DNA of 64,000 nt from NCBI RefSeq assembly GCF_000226115.1, contig NC_016460.1, forward strand, positions 744,001 through 808,000, written 5' to 3'. Both the position numbers and the translations under genes were made by a program. This DNA is from Thermothielavioides terrestris NRRL 8126 (lineage: Eukaryota; Ascomycota; Sordariomycetes; Sordariales; Chaetomiaceae). Under the pieces are notes generated by a model. The model was not told where the DNA came from and searched no databases. It saw only the letters and a program-made list of their open reading frames with translations. Of this stretch, positions 57,383-64,000 are shown piece by piece (position 1 is the stretch's first letter; the number at the start of each line of letters is the position of its first letter).

Positions 57383-58305
57383 TCATCGTCTGAGACTGTC
57401 AAGCCGCGCCTGGAGGTCATCGTCTCCTGGATCGCCGCCGCCGCCTCCGCCGCCGACTGCCTGGGCAATCTTGGTCTCGGCGACGGCATTCGACTGCAGC
57501 CCCAAAGGGGTCTCGCCAAGCTAGGGCACGGGAAACGTCAGCAAAGGGGCGATGCAGCGGAACAGTGGATCGGGGTTTCAGGCCTACGGCTTGGCGGAGA
57601 TCGACGCCGATTTCCTCCAGAACCTGTTCCACCACCTCATCGCCCTCTTCCTCTAGACCGACGTCCAGGGCGTCGTCGGTGACTTCGTCCATGATCTCTT
57701 GCCGCTGTTCCATGATGTCATTCTCGCGCTCGAATTCCATGGCAATGCGCTGGAGGGATGGTAGATTCATGGTGCGGTTCATGCTGCCAAGCGCCATTGT
57801 GGCGCCCTTCATTGCTTGCATCATTTGCTCGTTTGTGCGGTATGTCTAGGCACAGGGGCGAGTCAGTCCAAGAGCACATCGGCCGCAGAGTTGGAGTGGG
57901 TGAACCAACCTGCAGGCGGAGGGAGACCTTCTGTAGCTGGCTTCGCATCCCGTAGAATTTTTCGATATACCTGGCCGCGAGACATCAGCATTCGCTGGGC
58001 CGGCTAGATGAGAACACGACCCACCTCCTGGTGCGAACCAAATCCTTGGCCTGCACCTTGCAAGCGCCCATTTGCCCCTTTTGCGCGCTCTGGCGAATCT
58101 GGGAGATGAGCGTCTTTTCCTGCTTCTCGAGCTTGACCCGCTGCTGGTCTAGTTCCCGGATAGCCTTGTCGAGGAGACGCTGGTTCTTGCGCAGACGCTC
58201 GGCCGGCGTCATGCGCTTGCCGAAAGCCCACTCGAGGATCTACGCAGCCGTCAGCATCAGTCGGCAGCCGTGGCCGGGAACAGTGAGGGAATTGCTGACA
58301 TTCAT
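57383..58305 (-). CDS. vps2: ESCRT-III subunit Vps2/Did4 (CHMP2), 225 aa
   Basis: Five exons: 58305-58300, 58239-58025, 57970-57910, 57845-57588 and 57520-57383 (678 nt). Introns are 54-67 nt. The first exon encodes only Met-Asn; joining it to exon 2 gives MNILEWAFGKRMTPAERLRK, the amphipathic N-terminal helix typical of Vps2. Further conserved blocks are KGQMGACKVQAKDLVRTRRY, MRSQLQKVSLRLQTYRTNEQ, MKGATMALGSMNRTMNLPSL and DALDVGLEEEGDEVVEQVL. The C-terminus DDDLQARLDSLRR matches the MIM1 motif that binds the Vps4 MIT domain. Vps2 caps Snf7 filaments on endosomes and recruits Vps4 in multivesicular-body sorting. If the 6-nt exon were wrong, translation would start at Met12 (58212) and lose the membrane helix. 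Divergent from fzo1. Confidence 0.93.
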
Positions 58306-58787
58306 GGCGGCAGTCTGTCGATCCGGTCCGAGTCAAAGGCCGTCGACAGTTCAAAGTCGCGAAGTTGCGGCGGGAGGGAGAATGAGATAGGGCGCTGAGG
58401 CTGGAAGCCTGCCACTGCCAAGCGGCGTTTCGTCAAGTGATGGGGACCAAGGCAACGAGGATGCATGCACCTGACCGTGGCAGCTAGTTACAGTGTGCGC
58501 AAAAAGATTTGGCACAGTGGTTTCATTATGAACTGCATCCATTACGCCTTGAAGTCTATGCATATATGCAGCTTTATGCACCTAAACAGTGTAACTACCA
58601 CTTGCTGCCTGCGGCAATTGCAGCACTTTGGCAGTGCAAATGTCCAAGTTCATCCGAACTCGTACGGTGTGAAACCATGAAAACCAGAAACCATAGAACC
58701 GCAACACCCTCCCGATCGTGCCAGTGAATCGCCGCCAGGCATCGTCATCGTCGTCGCGCCCGCTGTTTGATCGATGCTCAGCCCACG
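58306..58787. promoter_or_regulatory. Shared 482-bp upstream region of vps2 and fzo1
   Basis: The two start codons diverge from this interval, so it must hold both promoters unless one lies within the other gene. No canonical TATA box was identified. Confidence 0.6.
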
Positions 58788-61693
58788 ATGAGCCAGGAAT
58801 ATTTCTCGCCCAAGGGCAAGGGCATTGCGAGGCACAGTGGCGGCGACAGCGGCATCTGGGACAACGAGGACGGCGGGTCCCAGAGCGCGTCGAGTTCGAG
58901 CCACCCGGGTGCGCCAGAACCTCCGGTGGCGCCATCCGCACCCGCATACATGACGGTCGGCACCGGCTCGACATCGCAGTATGCTGCTCACCTCCAGGCC
59001 ATGCTCGAGCAAGACTCGGGGTACGGCGGCAGCGTTGCCGGTGACGAAGTGAGTCCATCCATGTTCCGATCGGGTGCTGCGGGTGCTTGGGATCCGGCAA
59101 TCCATGCAGACAGGCCAATGCATCCGCAGGCTTCCTCCTCTTCGAGCAGCACCCTCGCCGCTGCCGATCACCGCTCCCAGGCCGCGGCTGTGCATCAGCT
59201 CTGGTATAACCAACACCGGGCGACCCTTGGCCGCGCCATCAGCACTGTCGTGGAACTCTTGAGGGAGCTGCAGGAGAAGAACGCGGTATGGCCCGCCCAC
59301 TACCCCTCGGTCCAGCGAGCCGCCCTCGATGCGCCTTCACGGCCGGACTCGCGGCCCGGCATTCAGCAGGCCTACTCGACCGCCGGGGACCTCGCCACTG
59401 CGCAGTCCGTCGCTGCACCGGCGCCTCCGCTCCGCCGAGCCATGACCTCCATTGAGGACGCCGCGGCCGAATCCAGCAGAGCCGCCGAAAGAAGAGCACC
59501 AGCCGAGCCGCGACTTGTCACCCCTCAGATTGCACAAGAGTTTTCGGTCTTAAAGCTGGATCTGAAACTGGGGGCGCTGCACCAAGCGGAGCTTGTTCAC
59601 TCGTTGGAAAAGGGATCGATCGCGTCGCTACTCGACGGGAAGATCCAATCGAGCATCAAACACCTGCAGTCTCTCCGGGAGCGCATCGAAGATACCTCCA
59701 GCAAAGTCCTGGTGACAGGCGATCTGAATGCGGGGAAATCGACCTTCTGCAATGCATTGCTCCGGCGCAAGATCCTGCCCGAGGACCAGCAGCCGTGCAC
59801 GAGCATCTTTTGCGAGGTTCTCGATGCGAGGGAAAATTGCGGCATTGAAGAGGTGCACGCCGTGCACAAGGACGCCATCTACGACCGGCACGATGAAACC
59901 ACATACGATGTCTACTCGCTTCGGGATCTAGAAAAAATTGTCGTCGACAACACCTTGTACCTGCAGTGCAAGGTGTATGTAAAGGACGTACGGACCATCG
60001 ACGAGTCGCTGCTCAACAACGGCGTGGTGGACATTGCCCTTATCGATGCGCCTGGCCTCAACATGGACACGACCAAGACCACGGCCATTTTTGCGCGCCA
60101 GGAAGAGATTGACGTCGTCGTCTTCGTTGTCTCGGCGAGCAACCACTTTACGCAGACCTCCACCGAGTTCATCCGAGCCGCCGCCGCCGAGAAGGCTTAC
60201 CTCTTCATCGTGGTGAACGGTTACGACTCGATCAGAGACAAGGATCGGTGTAAAAAGTTGATTCTCAACCAAATCAGCGCCTTGAGTCCTGCCACGTATA
60301 AGGAATCCGCTGAGCTGGTACATTTCGTGTCAAGCGCAGCCATTCCTATGGCGCCGGCGCCGCCGGGTGGTCCTGGCGGGGGCGGATCTGGCAGTGCAAG
60401 TGGTGGCGGGTTTGACGACGATCCCGGAGATGGGGACCCTAAGGGGAAAGGCAAACAGAAAGAGATGATGAGGGACTTCTCTGCGCTCGAACAGTCGCTT
60501 CGCAGATTCGTTCTGGAGAAGAGGGCTCGGTCAAAGCTGGCCCCGGCCAAGACATACTTGATGAACATCCTGAACGACGTGAACGTTTTGGCTACGGTCA
60601 ACGTGGAAGTCGCCCAGTCAGAGTTTGACAGGGTCAGTAAGGAGTTGGCGGAAATTGAGCCTCAGCTGGAATCAAGCAAGCGGGCAAGGACCGAGACCAG
60701 CGACAAGATCGACCAGGCCATCGAGGATACGTGCAAGGACGTGTACGACTACTCACGCGCAACGATTAGTTCGGCCATCGCCCGCGCTGGCGACGGCAAT
60801 CTCGGCATCCCGTACCCTGGCCTGTTCCGCGCGTTTCAGTATGCCGACGAGCTCAAGGATGCCATGCTCTCGCGGATCGCAGCGTCGGTGGTCCAGTGCG
60901 AGGAGCATGCCCGCAGCAAGACCGTCGCTGGTGTGAACATGATCAAGCAACTCGGCATCCTCCACCTAGGGAACGAGTACGAGAATCTCAACTTCAAGTC
61001 AGATGTCATGTTCCAACATAAGAAGCATGCTCTGGCCCGCCAGGTCGACATCGCCACGGAGTTCTGGGACTTCGTCGACTGGTCCACGCTGTTGCAGAGA
61101 GAGGAGAAGGCCGGCATGGCTCTGACCGTCGCTGGTGTCGTTGGCACGGGTGTGATCAGCGGCTACGGCCAGGTGAACATCGCCCTTCGCGCTGCCCAGC
61201 TGCTAGGGAGTGATAACCTGCGCCGGCTGATCGTGCCCGGCGTGATCGCAGCAGGTAAGCAAACCTTTGGCCCGCCAGTGTGTGTGGTGTGGTGTGTGCG
61301 CCCGGCTCCGTTCTGCATGCTAACCAGTCCGCGACAGCGGCGGCGATGGCCTTCTACATCCTCAGCCAGATCCCGCACTCCCTCCCGCACCGCCTCAACG
61401 CCAAGATCGCAACCCAGCTTGCGGCCATGGACTACGTCCACACCAACAGCACGCGCATCTCGGGCACGGTGCGCAAGGTCCTGCTCATCCCGGCCAACTC
61501 GCTGCGTGTCGGCCTCCAGCGGTCGGTCGAGCAGCTCGACACCCGCCGCAACGAGACGCTCAAGGTGCGCAACGAGAGCCACGATGCGCTCCGGTTCTTC
61601 GGCAACCTCGCCCAGCGAAGCGCCCACCAGCGCCGCCAGATCGAAGCCGTGGACCTCGATGCGCACCCGCCCGGCGCGCACGGTGGCCACTGA
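58788..61693 (+). CDS. fzo1: Mitofusin Fzo1, outer-membrane fusion GTPase, 940 aa
   Basis: Two exons, 58788-61254 and 61338-61693, joined across an 83-nt GTAAGC...CAG intron with a CTAAC branch (2823 nt). The start taken is the first in-frame ATG (MSQEYFSPKGKG). A long disordered leader and a helical region (QEFSVLKLDLKLGAL) precede the dynamin-type GTPase domain. Its G1 motif is GDLNAGKST at 311-319, with PCTS as the switch threonine of G2; G3 is DAPG at 420-423, and the G4 position is NGYD at 477-480. After a Gly/Asp-rich loop (about 525-560) come long helical bundles. A pair of hydrophobic spans lies near 776-835 (MALTVAGVVGTGVISGYG; LIVPGVIAA continuing into AAAMAFYIL after splicing). A C-terminal heptad-repeat helix (LLIPANSLRVGLQRSVEQL) follows. 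Fzo1 tethers and fuses mitochondrial outer membranes. Confidence 0.94.
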
Positions 61694-64000
61694 GCGGCCA
61701 GGTGGGTTGTACGATACCACTTTCCTGGGCATTAGGGGGGCGTTCATGGTGTATTTCTGATGTTTCGAAATTTCAAAAGCCCGTGATATGCCAGATGGCC
61801 TGGTGTAGATAGATCGATCCGGGGCAAAGGGCATGTTTAATGGGCGGCATGGATGGATGGACGGATGGATGATTTCAGTGATTCCCCCCTTTGCTCGAGA
61901 AGTCAGCAAAGGCTGACCAGCAAAACCGCAACGAGACTCCCCTCGTTTCTTTCCTTTTGGTAGCTTTTGTGGAATACAATGTCTTCAAGCGAACCTCGAG
62001 AGTAAGCCATTGTGTGGCTGCATTCTGTAAGTCTGCTTCCCACCGTTCCCGTTCCCATGTTGCTTCGCGTGAGACCTGGAATCCAGCCGAAGTCACCCCA
62101 TCATCCTGCCGCTTTCCCGAGCCCTTGCACGTCGAGAATGCACCTAGGTCCTCAACCACGCAAGCCATCCGCAGAAGTCCACGCAATGTGAGGCTTCAAG
62201 CGTGCTCAAGGTGTTGTTGGGGTAAGCCTAATAGAGACCGCTAGCGATGCCTCGGGTTCTCCCTGCCCTAAACCCTGAAGCTCACTCTGTTCTGAGGATC
62301 TTCCCCGACCTCTCCTTCTCGTCCTCGCCTCCGAAGATAAACATCCACCGCTTTCCTAGCCAGGGCGAAGATATCTGCCGGCGTAGCCCAAAGTGCTGCC
62401 CCACCAGAGGTGTAATGTACTCGTCAGACAGGGGACTGCCAAAAATATCCCACGTCGTCTTTCCGCATCAAAGTTTCAGTTCAAGCCCCAGCGGGAAGAA
62501 TAGATGCGTAATCCGGTCGAACTCACGCCCAGCACAACCACCGTGTTGTCCACCTTCCACCACTGCCCAAAGCTGACTGACGTTCTCGTCAAGACGGTCA
62601 CCCCCAAGCAGACAACAGCCGAAACAATGGAATCTGTGTGTGTTAGTTTTGTGGACACAATCACCATTGTTACTATGTACTATTTTCCCGTCCTCGATAA
62701 CTCTGCTTCCCTAGACCTGCCCTTTGTCCAAGTACACGGGATGCTGGATGTACGGAGTACTCAACTTGGTATTTGCCTTGCATAATCCATGGATCTCGTT
62801 CGACCATTGCGCGCTAGCGCCGGCCCCCCCAGAGTCCTGCCGAAGCGTCTGCATACTGAGTACGCACGCACTGTCACGGATCTCTGCTGTGCATCCCCAG
62901 TATACGGTGTAGTAACGTACTCCATTCACAAGAGTGGCCGACACTGCGACCGATTGCCGTCTTACTGTGTCCTGCAGTGGAGATCGGTGCCGCCGTCGGG
63001 GCTGGGACTGTGTCTCGGAATCTCCCAATATCTTCTCCGCAGTACCTCTACACTAACATTAAGAGGCGCACCGACACGGAGGGCGGGCTGTGCAACCATA
63101 AGCCCAAGGATCCTTCGTGGGACAAGCTTTACCGGTAACGACGAGTTAACGCAGCATCGCCTCCGGCTAACGTTGCTGTGTGGGCCAATCAATTACCACA
63201 GGACCTAGTGTACATGAGGTGTGTACAGAATCCGGCAGTTCACCTATTGCTCGCAGCCTTGAGCTCTGCAAGGAAGCGTCCTTTGCGCTGCGTCGCCCGA
63301 GTCGTCGCGGCTGCGCTTTGCATCGACTCGGGACGAGAGCTGGAGGCGGCGCCAAGGCGCGCCGGGGCAGCTCCAAAATCTCACCAACCAGGGGCGGAAG
63401 CCGTCAGGTTCGCGCCACATCGATACATCTGGGGAAACGGACCAAGCCCCTCACCCCTCGCTGCCTTGCCCTTGTCGCACTGCCCATGCTCTTCCGAAGT
63501 GACCCAATCACCGCGGTAGATATTCCGTACCTTGGTTTTGCTGTCTGGGTGCTTGATTACTGTGGACTGTATTGTGTAACAACGGTTTTGTGAAGAATCC
63601 CAGTCCCCTTGGGTTATGCGAAATCGATTTCAAAGCAGATGCAACAGAACTACTCCCGAAATCCCACTTTTTGGAGCTGCCTGTCCAGTCTTGGCAATCG
63701 CGATTGATCCCGGAAGTAATTTTAACTACAGCAACGCCGGATGTACAAGACACTAGCTCTTCACGGTAAGCGTGGTCCATGCGCAGGGTTAATCATATGC
63801 GGCGCTCCTCTGCTCTCTGACCCTCCTTGTCCTCCTGCAAAGATCCACTTATCCGTTGTGTACCTAAGTTCAGGTATTCCGTAATTCCAACACCATTGAC
63901 AGCACGACCGCCCAGAGGCTGCTTGCTTGCATCGCCGCAGCTTGCATTGGGCCGTCGCTGGCAGGTGATTACCTGTCGTGCCCTCCGTACATGCACAGTA
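61694..64000. other. 3' flank of fzo1 and right end of window, no gene recognised
   Basis: A short GGAT/GGAC microsatellite lies at about 61853-61872 in the fzo1 3' region. The remaining 2 kb has many frames of 60-140 codons overlapping on both strands, none with a recognisable domain or coherent splice structure. A gene starting beyond the window cannot be excluded. Confidence 0.5.

Noticed and set aside
58767..58787. Seven-codon upstream extension of Fzo1 starting at TTG
   Set aside because: The extension begins with TTG, not ATG. The first in-frame ATG is at 58788 and gives the usual MSQ start.
61255..61760. Read-through C-terminus of Fzo1 without splicing
   Set aside because: Unspliced translation runs into Arg/Ser-rich text, whereas removing the 83-nt intron restores the second membrane span and heptad-repeat end.
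61875..63996. Multiple 60-140-codon frames at the right end of the window
   Set aside because: They overlap on both strands and none carries a domain or joins to another through plausible introns.

Overview
The window looks like a chromosome segment from a filamentous ascomycete, probably Sordariomycetes and possibly Chaetomiaceae (inference). The evidence is GC-rich genes with short GT-AG introns (54-166 nt, mostly with CTAAC/CTGAC-like branch sites), a secreted AA9 LPMO, a Zn2Cys6 regulator, and TA-rich blocks carrying the signature of repeat-induced point mutation (RIP): CpA/TpG depleted, TpA in excess, and Gln/Trp codons turned into TAG inside recognisable transposon proteins.

Layout. 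(1) About 366-20123 is a RIP-mutated block bounded by an inverted repeat. It reads as a large DNA transposon (tnp2-like transposase remnants, minus strand) split by a complete 10.6-kb Ty3/gypsy element at 5616-16197, with 248-bp LTRs and TSD GCTTG. (2) 20124-36611 is a gene island: an AA9 LPMO (-), tRNA-Arg(ACG) (+), a YdeI/OmdA-type protein (+), a five-exon Zn2Cys6 transcription factor (+), a 412-bp MITE with 34-bp terminal repeats, tom22 (+), and a 1362-residue ADF-H actin-binding protein (-). (3) 36612-52173 is a second RIP block: a roughly 6-kb Mutator-like element (MULE) with a 10-bp target duplication, split by a 9.4-kb Ty3/gypsy element at 40734-50169 (594-bp LTRs, TSD ATCAG). The MITE shares the MULE's terminal repeat. 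(4) 52174-64000 is a second gene island: a PP2C phosphatase (-), the ESCRT-III subunit vps2 (-) and the mitofusin fzo1 (+). The last two are divergent from a shared 482-bp intergenic region.

The genes are mostly housekeeping (mitochondrial import, mitochondrial fusion, endosomal sorting, actin, phosphatase signalling) plus a CAZyme and a regulator. No biosynthetic cluster, CRISPR array or Starship captain was recognised. The most informative part is the transposon archaeology: four insertions with identified or candidate target duplications can be ordered in time. The MULE/MITE family, with telomere-like repeats inside the MITE, is the best candidate for something not yet described. Gene models were joined by hand from splice signals and family knowledge. 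Transposon proteins are degenerate, so their limits are approximate.
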